NCBI GenBank assembly: GCA_964527395.1
Contig: CAZGQD010000017.1
Location: 1-28,863, forward strand
Direction of reading: 5' to 3'
DNA length: 28,863 nt
Source of the DNA: GCA-2688265 sp964527395
GTDB taxonomy: Archaea > Nanobdellota > Nanobdellia > Woesearchaeales > GW2011-AR9
This document shows, in pieces, positions 1 through 7,030 of the stretch. Each line of letters opens with the position of its first letter. Position 1 is the first letter of the stretch. Below the pieces are notes generated by a model, which had not been told where the DNA came from, searched no databases, and was given only the letters and a program-made list of their open reading frames with translations. A program made the position numbers and the translations under genes.

Positions 1-363
1 ATATTAGTAACTTCAATGACCAGACCTGATTTTGTTCCACACATGAAAAAGGCTGCCGCAATAGTCACCGATGAAGGCGGAGTTACCTGCCATGCTGCTG
101 TAATTAGTAGAGAATTAAAAGTCCCTTGTATAATTGGAACAAAAATAGCTACAAGAGTCCTCAAAGACGGCGATATGGTAAAAGTAGACGCAAACAAAGG
201 TACCATCAAGAAACTAGACACAAATGTCAAAATAGAAACTAGCCAAACAACAGCATCAATCGAATCAAATAAAAATCAAGAAAATAAAGAGAATAAAGAA
301 CAACAATCCAATTACAAAGTCCTTTTGCAAAGAGAAGGCGTAGACACTAACAAGGAGTTGTGA
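1..363 (+). CDS. PEP-utilising enzyme mobile (phosphohistidine) domain protein, 5' truncated
   Basis: The reading frame is open from base 1 (ILVTSMTRPDF...), so the gene starts upstream of the window and only its C-terminal end is present. It carries the swivelling phosphohistidine domain of PEP synthase/PPDK-type enzymes: TDEGGVTCHAAVISRE contains the phospho-accepting His (codon at 91-93), followed by PCIIGT and a DGD..VDANKG strand. In the family this His shuttles phosphate between nucleotide- and pyruvate-binding domains. After the domain comes a tail of roughly 50 polar residues (Asn/Glu/Lys/Gln-rich) not expected in PEP synthase. It lies 10 nt before a paralogue with a very similar C-terminus, so the two look like a tandem duplication in one operon. 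Whether the missing part holds an ATP-grasp domain cannot be seen. Confidence 0.85.
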   Translation: MLVTSMTRPDFVPHMKKAAAIVTDEGGVTCHAAVISRELKVPCIIGTKIATRVLKDGDMVKVDANKGTIKKLDTNVKIETSQTTASIESNKNQENKENKEQQSNYKVLLQREGVDTNKEL

Positions 364-373
364 GGAAGATAAC

Positions 374-1858
374 ATGAATAATATAAACAATGTCAACAAC
401 ATTAGTAATATTAACAATAATAGTAATAACAACAATATCAATAATACACAACAATTAAATTTAGATCAAAATAACATTCAATATTTCCTAGAAAGAGATG
501 AAAAGCCATTAATAGCTTGCATAATTGCTAATGCTTTTTGCGACAGTCAACTAATGCTAGAATTCTTTCAAACAAGCAAAGCTCAATCTGTGATTCAATT
601 TAACAAAGATTTCTTCCAATTCAAAGACAAATTAATTGAATTCCAAGATGCAATCAAAGAGAATATCAAACAGCCAAAATTCATTCAAAATTTCTCAAAT
701 GAATGTCATAAAGAAGGAAAAAGACTAATTAGGCTTGCAAAACAGCTAAAAAAAAGTGAAGATTCAAAAAAAGCATGGTTAGAATACGAAAAAGCTGCCA
801 AAAGATATTGTGTTTTTGTTGCCACTACTGCTTTTGAGGTACCTCTCACAGAACTAGCAAAAGAGATAGCAAACAAACATAGCCTATTTAAATACCAAGA
901 AGAAAAGATCATAAATATCATCACACATCCAAGAACTCTAACAAAAGCAGAGGAAGAGCAAGATGATTTTTTAATTCTCTGTAGCAAAACTAATCAAATT
1001 AACTTTGAAGAATTAATCCAAGAACACAAAAGGAATTATTCATGGATGGCTCTAAGACATTTTCAAGGTGTACCATGGTCAACTAATGATATCATACAAA
1101 GAGTAGAAGACTTCAAAAAGACTATGCAAGACCCAAAACAGCTCCTTGAAACTAGAAGAAAGAATAGAAAAGATGCTGAACAAAGGGTGAGAGCTTTCAA
1201 AACAAAATGTACCAGAAAAGAGCAAGATCAAATTGATGACATTCAAGAGATTATCTCACTAAGAACTCAAAGAGCAGAATATTTTATTGAATCCAGTTTT
1301 CATATACTTCCAGTCTTAAACAAACTTGCAAAAGACCTTAGCCTCACATTCCAGGAGATCATGCACCTAAAAACAAGTGAACTAGAAACCTTAGATTTCA
1401 ACCAAATGATTCATCTAGCTAAAGAAAGAAGAACAGGGTTCTTTATTTTCCATCCAGAAGACAAGATCCTTTCGGGCCAAGAGTTACAAGATTTCCTAAA
1501 CCAAAACCAATTCCTAATTCAAAACACTCCAGATACAAATAATCTAACTGGCAAGGTAGCTTTCGAAGGAATTGCTCAAGGTCCAGCAAAGATAGTCAAA
1601 TCTCAAGAAGACCTTTATAAAGTAAATCATGGTGATATCTTAGTTACAGTTATGACTACACCCGACTTCATATCTGCTATGGAAAAAGCTGCTGGTTTTA
1701 TCACAGACGAAGGTGGTATTCTTTGCCATGCTGCAATTGTGAGTAGAGAGATGCAAAAACCATGCATAATAGCTACCAAATATGCCACAAAAACAATTAA
1801 AGACGGCGACATAATTGAATTAGATGCTAACATTGGCATAGTAAAAAAGCTAAATTAA
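374..1858 (+). CDS. Stand-alone phosphohistidine swivelling-domain protein with helical N-terminal region
   Basis: 494 aa. Residues 1-33 are an Asn-dominated low-complexity stretch. Residues ~35-390 are mostly charged and predicted helical, with no visible ATP-grasp (PPDK N-terminal) signature. Residues ~400-494 form a PEP-utilising mobile domain with the catalytic His at about 452 in TDEGGILCHAAIVSRE, then KPCIIAT and DGD..ELDAN. By analogy the His can be phosphorylated, but without nucleotide- and pyruvate-binding domains this is not a complete PEP synthase. It may act with a partner or have been recruited for another phosphotransfer. The start is the first ATG after GAGGAAG, 10 nt after the upstream gene, implying co-translation. 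No in-frame ATG follows for about 55 codons. The domain call is firm; the overall function is unknown. Confidence 0.8.
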   Translation: MNNINNVNNISNINNNSNNNNINNTQQLNLDQNNIQYFLERDEKPLIACIIANAFCDSQLMLEFFQTSKAQSVIQFNKDFFQFKDKLIEFQDAIKENIKQPKFIQNFSNECHKEGKRLIRLAKQLKKSEDSKKAWLEYEKAAKRYCVFVATTAFEVPLTELAKEIANKHSLFKYQEEKIINIITHPRTLTKAEEEQDDFLILCSKTNQINFEELIQEHKRNYSWMALRHFQGVPWSTNDIIQRVEDFKKTMQDPKQLLETRRKNRKDAEQRVRAFKTKCTRKEQDQIDDIQEIISLRTQRAEYFIESSFHILPVLNKLAKDLSLTFQEIMHLKTSELETLDFNQMIHLAKERRTGFFIFHPEDKILSGQELQDFLNQNQFLIQNTPDTNNLTGKVAFEGIAQGPAKIVKSQEDLYKVNHGDILVTVMTTPDFISAMEKAAGFITDEGGILCHAAIVSREMQKPCIIATKYATKTIKDGDIIELDANIGIVKKLN

Positions 1859-1924
1859 GTAAAATAAACAAAACAGCCAAAAACACACATAAATCTTTAA
1901 AAATAGCAAGCTCACAGAACAACC

Positions 1925-2344
1925 ATGGAAGCAAAAGATATCAATATTGGAATTGTACTAAGTACTTACTATTATGATTTAATCACAAAACCTATGCTAG
2001 ATAAAGCAACTGAAGGTATAAAAGAAGAAGGTGCAAATCTAAAACAAGTAATTGAAGTTCCAGGTTGTTTTGATATCCCTCTTGCAGCAAAAAAGCTTCT
2101 AGAAAACAAAGAAATCCATGCAGTTATCACTTTAGGTGCTGTAGTTGAAGGTAAAACTGATCATGATAAAGTTATCAGTCACGCTTTAGCAAAACAATTA
2201 ATGGAATTATCTCTAAAATACAACAAACCAGTAGTTCTTGGTGTTAACGGTCCGAAAATGACAAGACAACAAGCAATTGATAGAATCCCAAGATCCAAAG
2301 ATGTTGCTAAAGCTTGTATTACTATGCTTGGGAACCTAGCTTAA
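1925..2344 (+). CDS. ribH: 6,7-dimethyl-8-ribityllumazine synthase
   Basis: 139 aa, the normal length for a short archaeal/bacterial lumazine synthase. The enzyme joins 5-amino-6-ribitylamino-uracil and 3,4-dihydroxy-2-butanone 4-phosphate in the penultimate step of riboflavin synthesis and usually forms a hollow icosahedral or pentameric cytosolic shell. Family marks: VPGCFDIPLAAK (ring-binding loop), ITLGAVVEGKTDHDKV (phosphate loop and catalytic His region), and PVVLGVNG....QAIDR near the C-terminus. A TATA-like AATCTTTAAAAAT sits ~25 nt before the ATG with no ribosome site, so the message is probably leaderless. No other riboflavin gene is in the window. The last ~120 bp recur at 3239-3361 behind a toxin-antitoxin pair, so the 3' end of this copy may have been supplied by an insertion. 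Confidence 0.93.
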   Translation: MEAKDINIGIVLSTYYYDLITKPMLDKATEGIKEEGANLKQVIEVPGCFDIPLAAKKLLENKEIHAVITLGAVVEGKTDHDKVISHALAKQLMELSLKYNKPVVLGVNGPKMTRQQAIDRIPRSKDVAKACITMLGNLA

Positions 2345-2396
2345 TATATGATAAATCACCCTAATTTCTTCTCCATTTTACAAAAAAGAGCAAAAC

Positions 2397-2425
2397 ACTT
2401 AAATAATGTTCTAATATTGTTCCAA
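2397..2425 (+). promoter_or_regulatory. Promoter and possible autoregulatory operator of the RHH/PIN module
   Basis: A TATA-like CACTTAAATAATG lies ~25 bp before the ATG at 2428. Overlapping the expected transcription start are two direct repeats, GTTCTAA (2408) and GTTCCAA (2419), 11 bp apart. RHH antitoxins commonly bind such helically phased repeats in their own promoter; that role here is inferred. Confidence 0.45.
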
Positions 2426-2427
2426 CA

Positions 2428-2784
2428 ATGGCAACAAAATCTATTAAAAGTGAAACAGTAAGCTTCACTCTACCTCAAATGATGAAACTAGAACTTTCTG
2501 CAATTCCAGAAACAGGATACTACGATAGCAGTTCTGAATTTTTAAGAGATGCAATGAGATCACTTTTCAAAGAAAGAAAAGATCTAAGACTAGCAATAGC
2601 TTCAATACTTTACAAAAATGAAGACATTTCTTTAGGAAAAGCAGTAGAGATATCTGGCACAAGTTATAGTGAAATGAAAAAGATTCTATCGGAAAAAGGA
2701 ATAAAATTGAAAAGAGGAACTACAACAGTTAATGAGATGGAAAAAGGATTAAAAGATATCAAAAAATGGAAAAAATCCAAATAA
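2428..2784 (+). CDS. Antitoxin: ribbon-helix-helix domain fused to UPF0175-like domain
   Basis: 118 aa in two parts. Residues ~8-50 (SETVSFTLPQMMKLELSAI.....SSSEFLRDAMRSL) match a CopG/Arc ribbon-helix-helix DNA-binding fold. Residues ~52-110 (LRLAIASILYKNEDISLGKAVEISG....EMKKILSEKGIKLKRG) match the UPF0175 family. UPF0175 proteins are known partners of DUF3368/PIN proteins, which follow directly here. The next gene's ATG lies inside this gene (19-nt overlap), so the pair is translationally coupled. Likely role: binds and neutralises the PIN ribonuclease and represses its own promoter through the RHH part. Function is inferred from families and layout. Confidence 0.75.
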   Translation: MATKSIKSETVSFTLPQMMKLELSAIPETGYYDSSSEFLRDAMRSLFKERKDLRLAIASILYKNEDISLGKAVEISGTSYSEMKKILSEKGIKLKRGTTTVNEMEKGLKDIKKWKKSK

Positions 2785-3239
2785 TATCTGATACCGACTT
2801 TATAAGTTCATTTCTTAAAATTGATAGAATGGATTTAATTCTCAAAAGTTTTGAGATAGAAAGAATCACAATCACAAATGCAGTTTTGCAAGAAATAAAA
2901 AGAGATCAAGTATACCAAAAATATCTCAAAGATAAGCATAAAATAGAGCTTAAAAAAGTAGAATTTTCAAAAAAATTAGAGAATTTTGGAGCTGGAGAAT
3001 CAGAATCAATTGCTTTAGCTAAAAAATCAAACTCATTATTGTTGATGAGCGATAAAAAAGCAATAAATTTTTCAAAAAATTTAGGTTTGAAAGTAATTGA
3101 CATTCCGACATTTCTTTTTTACTGCAAAGAAAATAATATTTTATCCTTAAAACAGCTAAAACAAATAGTTATTGATCTAAGAGAAAAGGACAAATATGAG
3201 TTTTCTAAAGAAGCAAGAAAAAAACTACTAAATCAATAA
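2766..3239 (+). CDS. PIN-like toxin (DUF3368 family)
   Basis: 157 aa. The pattern fits a PIN-fold ribonuclease of the DUF3368 group: an N-terminal acidic strand IISDTDFISSF (Asp9/Asp11), an acidic VLQEIKRD near residues 40-47, GAGESESIALA near 76-86, and LLMSDKKAINFSKNLGLKVIDIPTFL near 91-117 with the last conserved Asp. VapC-like PIN proteins cut RNA using Mg2+ held by these acids. The C-terminal ~40 residues are lysine-rich helix. The ATG overlaps the antitoxin gene by 19 nt. The TAA stop merges with the start of the duplicated ribH fragment, which suggests the module ends exactly at the copied sequence. Confidence 0.75.
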   Translation: MEKIQIISDTDFISSFLKIDRMDLILKSFEIERITITNAVLQEIKRDQVYQKYLKDKHKIELKKVEFSKKLENFGAGESESIALAKKSNSLLLMSDKKAINFSKNLGLKVIDIPTFLFYCKENNILSLKQLKQIVIDLREKDKYEFSKEARKKLLNQ

Positions 3240-3361
3240 ACAAACCAGTAGTTTTAGGTGTAAATGGTCCGAAAATGACAAGACAACAAGCAATTGATAG
3301 AATCCCAAGATCCAAAGATGTAGCAAAAGCTTGTATTACAATGGTCAAGAACCTTTCTTAA
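3239..3361 (+). pseudogene. ribH': Duplicated 3' end of ribH (orphan fragment)
   Basis: This stretch copies ribH 2222-2344 with about 13 differences in 123 bp, including one uninterrupted identical block of 56 bp (2249-2304 versus 3266-3321). It stays in frame and encodes NKPVVLGVNGPKMTRQQAID... through to a TAA stop, with only the last residues changed (MVKNLS instead of MLGNLA). Most early differences fall at third codon positions. It has no start codon and begins inside the toxin's stop codon. The simplest reading is that the RHH/PIN cassette entered near the 3' end of ribH while carrying, or copying, a replacement ribH terminus, which left the displaced end behind. Confidence 0.9.
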
Positions 3362-3374
3362 CTAATACTATTTC

Positions 3375-3436
3375 TACGAAAATAACTCTACTTTTCCGTG
3401 ATTCTTCCGGAAAAACTACCATAACACATATTTAAA
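3375..3436 (+). promoter_or_regulatory. Promoter with paired TTCCG operator (copy 1)
   Basis: The element CCGTGATTCTTCCGG (3396-3410) is followed by ACCATAACACA and the TATA-like ATATTTAAAC at 3428. TACGAAAA lies 21 bp before it (3375). TTCCG occurs at 3394 and 3405, 11 bp apart. The same arrangement occurs before the genes at 15196, 23727 and 27313; here the 15-bp core is in forward orientation. Confidence 0.7.
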
Positions 3437-3456
3437 CAAAATTCTAAAGGAAATTT

Positions 3457-4395
3457 ATGGAGCAAAATTCAACAATAATTCAAAAAGACAATATCAAAAA
3501 TAAGATTTACACAATTAGAGGAATCCAAGTGATGCTAGATTCTGATTTGGCTGATTTATACCAAGTAAACGTAAAAAGGTTAAATGAGCAAGTTAGAAGA
3601 AATTTCGAAAGATTTCCAGAGAAATTCATGTTCAAATTAACTCCTAGTGAAGAACGAATCTTGAAGTCGCAATTTGCGACTTCAAGTTATGAACTAGATT
3701 TGAGGTCGCAAATTGCGACCTCAAAATGGGGTGGTAAGAGAAAAGGATCATTAGCTTTCACAGAGCAAGGTGTTGCTATGCTCTCAGGAATATTAAGAAG
3801 CAAAACTGCCATCGAAATTAGTATTAAAATAATCAATTCTTTTGTTTCAATGCGAAAATTCATCAAAAATAACGCAAATCTTTTCCACAGAATTGATAAG
3901 ATTGAAACAAATCAAATAGAATACCAATTAGACTCAAACAAAAAGTTTGAAAGACTCTTCACTGCGTTAGAAAACAATCAATTATCTAAAAAACAAGGCA
4001 TTTTCTTCAATGGTCAAGTTTTTGATGCCTACAAATTCATCTCAGAGCTAATAAGATCAGCCAAAAAAGAAATAGTCATAATTGACAATTACATTGATGA
4101 ATCAGTATTAACTCACTTATCAAAAAGAAACAAAGATGTAAAAGTAAAAATTTACACAAAAAATATTACAAGTGAACTAAAATTAGACTTAAATAAGTTC
4201 AACACTCAATATTCTACAAACAAAAATACAATAAAATTACACAAATTCAGTGATTCACATGACAGATTCCTAATTATTGACAAAAGTGAAATTTATCACA
4301 TAGGTGCTTCACTAAAAGATTTAGGCAAAAAATGGTTTGCTTTCTCAAAATTAGATGGAAAAAACGTTAATATCTTAGAAAGACTAAAAAAATAA
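3457..4395 (+). CDS. ORF6N-domain protein with C-terminal PLD-like domain
   Basis: 312 aa. Residues ~14-130 are an ORF6N domain (IYTIRGIQVMLDSDLADLYQV......RRNFERFPEKFMF; AFTEQGVAMLSGILRSKTAI), a putative DNA-binding module of phage and mobile-element proteins. A coiled helical linker follows (~135-178). Residues ~180-312 resemble the phospholipase D-like domain often fused to ORF6N in bacteria: IVIIDNYID, then HDRFLIID (His268-x-Arg270-x4-Asp275, a variant of HxK) and YHIGASLKDLGKKWFAF. Function is unproven. A short leader with TCTAAAGGAAATTT precedes the ATG. Two palindromes lie inside the coding region (3661-3724). The gene is probably bacterial in origin and is controlled by the shared TTCCG-type promoter. 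Confidence 0.82.
   Translation: MEQNSTIIQKDNIKNKIYTIRGIQVMLDSDLADLYQVNVKRLNEQVRRNFERFPEKFMFKLTPSEERILKSQFATSSYELDLRSQIATSKWGGKRKGSLAFTEQGVAMLSGILRSKTAIEISIKIINSFVSMRKFIKNNANLFHRIDKIETNQIEYQLDSNKKFERLFTALENNQLSKKQGIFFNGQVFDAYKFISELIRSAKKEIVIIDNYIDESVLTHLSKRNKDVKVKIYTKNITSELKLDLNKFNTQYSTNKNTIKLHKFSDSHDRFLIIDKSEIYHIGASLKDLGKKWFAFSKLDGKNVNILERLKK
3661..3724 (+). repeat. Two 25-nt palindromes inside the ORF6N gene
   Basis: Positions 3661-3685 and 3700-3724 are each perfect inverted repeats with 12-bp arms around one central base. Arms are TTGAAGTCGCAA/TTGCGACTTCAA and TTGAGGTCGCAA/TTGCGACCTCAA. The only arm difference is a matched A-T to G-C change on both sides, so each copy stays palindromic. 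They encode LKSQFATS and LRSQIATS. Confidence 0.9.
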
Positions 4396-4425
4396 GAGAA
4401 ATAAGAAGAAGCAGAACAATTCTGA

Positions 4426-5499
4426 TCATCTACCATAAACAAGCGTATTTGGATGAAACGCATACCATGCAAAAAAGAAATCTCTCTCCTTAACAAGTTC
4501 TTCTCCACTCTCAACATCAGTAATAGTCACAATCCCACTAGAATCACGAGAAACAACAATGGAACGACCAGCAACAGTGTCACTAATAGAACCACCAGCA
4601 ATCACAATATCCTCTTCTATATACGCTTTATAAACAGAATCAATTTCAAGACCATAAATTACAGTCTTAGGATGAATACTATCATCTGAATTATCTACTG
4701 GAAAAAACAACAAACTATCTTCATAATAACTTCCATAAGGGTCACGACCATAGTCACGATTCATACCTGTATCTGTACTAAGTACAATTGCATCACTATG
4801 AACTTCTTTGTAATCTCTCCAAACAATTGTATCAATATTAGTATCAACTAATTCAGTGCCTACAAGTTCTCCAACAATAGCTTTCCCATCAATTTGTTGC
4901 CAATAAGTATCGGAGTAGTCATCATACATAACAAGGTTGGAGTTATACAACTTTCCTGATGTTCCAAAATTAGGTACAACACTAGCACCATCTACAACAA
5001 GTTCACGTTCATATGCAATTCCTGAACCACAAAGTGGACAATATGTAATTAAAACAGGCTCTCCACCAACAACATCGTTAGCTATTTCATGCCAAACCAT
5101 TATCTGCAAAGGATAAACACGTTTCTCACCTAAATAATGAAAAGCAAGCACCAATTCATTGTCAGCAATGAAAGTATCTGCTTCACTAACAGACACAAAA
5201 TTCATATCTTCAGAAACAAGTGCAGGAATGCCACGATCAACTCCAATCCCTCCTTTAGACGGTCCTCCACCACGCAATTCATCTGGGTGAATAAGATAAG
5301 CCAGACCAGAATCAGTGTACTGAATCTCAGACTCAAGCACTCCACTAAGGCTTTCATCAGCAAAAAATCCACCATTTTCAATAGAATCAGATTCTCCATC
5401 ATCAAATCCTGCATCTTCTGAATCTGTAGCCACACATGCAACTAGAAATAACAAAAAGAGTCCTAAAAGACAATAGATTATTTTACGATCAAATACCAT
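4426..5499 (-). CDS. DUF3179 family lipoprotein
   Basis: 357 aa. The N-terminus is a lipoprotein signal (hydrophobic run, then LVAC with Cys22) followed by an acidic linker, so the protein is probably lipid-anchored outside the membrane. Residues ~60-330 match DUF3179: HPDELRGGG.SKGGIGVDRGIPAL, then ADNELVLAFHYLGEKRVYPLQIMVWHEIAND (His137), then the signature ITYCPLCGSG (Cys154, Cys157), and FGTSGKLYNSNLVMYD....YWQQIDG. The family's reaction is unknown; the CPLC pair could bind metal or act as a dithiol. A TATA-like CTTTTATTAATA lies ~27 nt before the ATG on this strand. It converges with the ORF6N gene (30 nt gap). A cluster of thiol genes lies within a few kb. Confidence 0.85.
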   Translation of the reverse strand: MVFDRKIIYCLLGLFLLFLVACVATDSEDAGFDDGESDSIENGGFFADESLSGVLESEIQYTDSGLAYLIHPDELRGGGPSKGGIGVDRGIPALVSEDMNFVSVSEADTFIADNELVLAFHYLGEKRVYPLQIMVWHEIANDVVGGEPVLITYCPLCGSGIAYERELVVDGASVVPNFGTSGKLYNSNLVMYDDYSDTYWQQIDGKAIVGELVGTELVDTNIDTIVWRDYKEVHSDAIVLSTDTGMNRDYGRDPYGSYYEDSLLFFPVDNSDDSIHPKTVIYGLEIDSVYKAYIEEDIVIAGGSISDTVAGRSIVVSRDSSGIVTITDVESGEELVKERDFFFAWYAFHPNTLVYGR

Positions 5500-5576
5500 C
5501 CTAAATTAAAGAAGAAAAACATATTAATAAAAGTATCCATCAAAACAACCTTCAACTTACTTAAAAAACCAAAAAA

Positions 5577-5585
5577 TTTATATAA
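5577..5585 (+). promoter_or_regulatory. TATA box of the wHTH/NTase pair
   Basis: TTTATATAA centred ~28 bp before the ATG at 5609, with no ribosome site between: a leaderless archaeal promoter. Confidence 0.6.
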
Positions 5586-5608
5586 TAACTAGCTTAATTT
5601 ACTTAAAA

Positions 5609-6370
5609 ATGCAAGAAAATAAAGGATTTAAATCCGCAAAACCAGCTAAACCAACGAATTCAAAAGAATCTAAATCATCAATAGTGTCAACCAGAAACAC
5701 AAAGAAACCCCGCTCAAAAACAAAGAAAAAGTATCAAAAACGCACAACCAATGAAATCCTCTACCAACTAGACGGTCTTCAAACAGTAGAATCTATCATG
5801 GAGGAGCTAAAGATCAAGCGTCAAACAGCCAATAATCTCATCTCAAAACTAAATAAGCTAGGTCATGTTCAAACCCAAGGGAAAGGTAACAAGATCAGAT
5901 TTTACAAAATAAGTACTAAAAAATTCAGAAAAAGAGATCCAGGGATGTGGGATATCTTAAACAAATACAATCCTAACTTTCAATTAAATGAGTGGTATGA
6001 TCACCAGGTGCATGGTAAATATACTGTTGAAGATGTGATTGTTGATGCTATTCAAAAAAAATCTTTTAGAATCCTCTTAGCAACCCTAAGATTATTCCAA
6101 CATGTAAAAGATTGGCCAAGATTATACAATAAAGCAAAAAAGTACGATGTTTGGAGACAAATAGGAGCGCTCTACGACATTGCACGTATATACATCAAAG
6201 TAAGGAAAATGCCAAAGAGATATAAAAAGCCAATAAAACAAAGAAAAAACACTTCATTATTTGAAAATTTCAAAACTACAGAACAGATATTTTTATCAAT
6301 AAGTCAGTTTTGGAAAATAGAAATTCCATTTAAGATAGGAGATATAAGAAAAGTAATTCCCGGTGCATAA
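5609..6370 (+). CDS. Winged-helix protein, partner of a nucleotidyltransferase
   Basis: 253 aa. Residues 1-45 are Lys/Ser/Thr-rich and probably disordered. Residues ~48-102 (TNEILYQLDGLQTVESIMEELKIKRQTANNLISKLNKLGHVQTQGKGNKIRFYKI) form a winged helix-turn-helix. The remaining ~150 residues are basic and helical (IQKKSFRILLATLRLFQHVKDWPRLYNKAKKYDVWRQIGALYDIAR), with no family I recognise. It sits 2 nt before a nucleotidyltransferase gene, the order seen in AbiEi/AbiEii-type (type IV) toxin-antitoxin pairs, where the wHTH protein represses the operon and counters the transferase. That role is inferred from layout. The start follows a TATA box at leaderless distance. Confidence 0.7.
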   Translation: MQENKGFKSAKPAKPTNSKESKSSIVSTRNTKKPRSKTKKKYQKRTTNEILYQLDGLQTVESIMEELKIKRQTANNLISKLNKLGHVQTQGKGNKIRFYKISTKKFRKRDPGMWDILNKYNPNFQLNEWYDHQVHGKYTVEDVIVDAIQKKSFRILLATLRLFQHVKDWPRLYNKAKKYDVWRQIGALYDIARIYIKVRKMPKRYKKPIKQRKNTSLFENFKTTEQIFLSISQFWKIEIPFKIGDIRKVIPGA

Positions 6371-6372
6371 TA

Positions 6373-7014
6373 ATGTTAAATATAAAAGATCAAGGAAATT
6401 TGTTCAAATTTATAGCCAATACTCTCAAGTCTGATGTAGAAGCTTATGCTTTTGGTGGTACTGCAATGATGTACTATGGGTATAAAGATGAAACTAAAGA
6501 TATAGATATCATTTTTGAGACAGAAGAGCAAAGAGAAACATTCATCCAAGCTTTAAAACTCCTAAATTTCTCTAATTTTGATCCAGTAAAAATATATATT
6601 GCAAATAAGCTAAAAGATAAACATAAACCACTTATGTTTAGAAGAGACAGTTACAGATTTGACTTATTCGTAAGAAAGATATTTAAGACTCTTTTAAGTA
6701 AAAGAATGAAAGATGATATCTTTGCTGAGCATCATTATAAGGGTAAAAATGCCACTTTCACCGTAAAAGTCCTAAGAAAAGAGATAATTGTGATGTTAAA
6801 AGCAGTAACAGACAGAAAAAATGATTTTATTGATATCAAAACAATCACAACAAAAGAGAAACATTTTGATTGGGAATATTTTTGTAACGAAGTTCTTTGG
6901 CAAGCAGACAACGGTGACTCTTGGATTCTTTTAGATACAGAAAAGATGCTCCAGGAACTAAAGGAATATGTGTTCATAGAACAAAAGTACTTTGATAGGC
7001 TGTATCGAAAATAA
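6373..7014 (+). CDS. Nucleotidyltransferase of the AbiEii/DUF6036-like type
   Basis: 213 aa. It shows the minimal nucleotidyltransferase pattern: AFGGTAMMYYGY (residues 26-37) then KDIDII (Asp43, Asp45), and a third acid likely Asp97 in YRFDLFV. KAVTDRKNDFIDIKTI (~143-158) matches the K..R..KD..D helix of AbiEii and related defence transferases. Such enzymes add nucleotides to RNA or protein targets using two Mg2+ ions. It begins 2 nt after the winged-helix gene, so the two are one unit. Candidate toxin half of a type IV-like module; a housekeeping transferase is the alternative. It ends 16 nt from the convergent ccdA gene. Confidence 0.75.
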   Translation: MLNIKDQGNLFKFIANTLKSDVEAYAFGGTAMMYYGYKDETKDIDIIFETEEQRETFIQALKLLNFSNFDPVKIYIANKLKDKHKPLMFRRDSYRFDLFVRKIFKTLLSKRMKDDIFAEHHYKGKNATFTVKVLRKEIIVMLKAVTDRKNDFIDIKTITTKEKHFDWEYFCNEVLWQADNGDSWILLDTEKMLQELKEYVFIEQKYFDRLYRK

Positions 7015-7030
7015 AGTAAAAAAAACAAAT

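Noticed and set aside
4453..5421. Plus-strand frames opposite the DUF3179 gene
   Set aside because: Low-information shadows of a clear family member on the minus strand.
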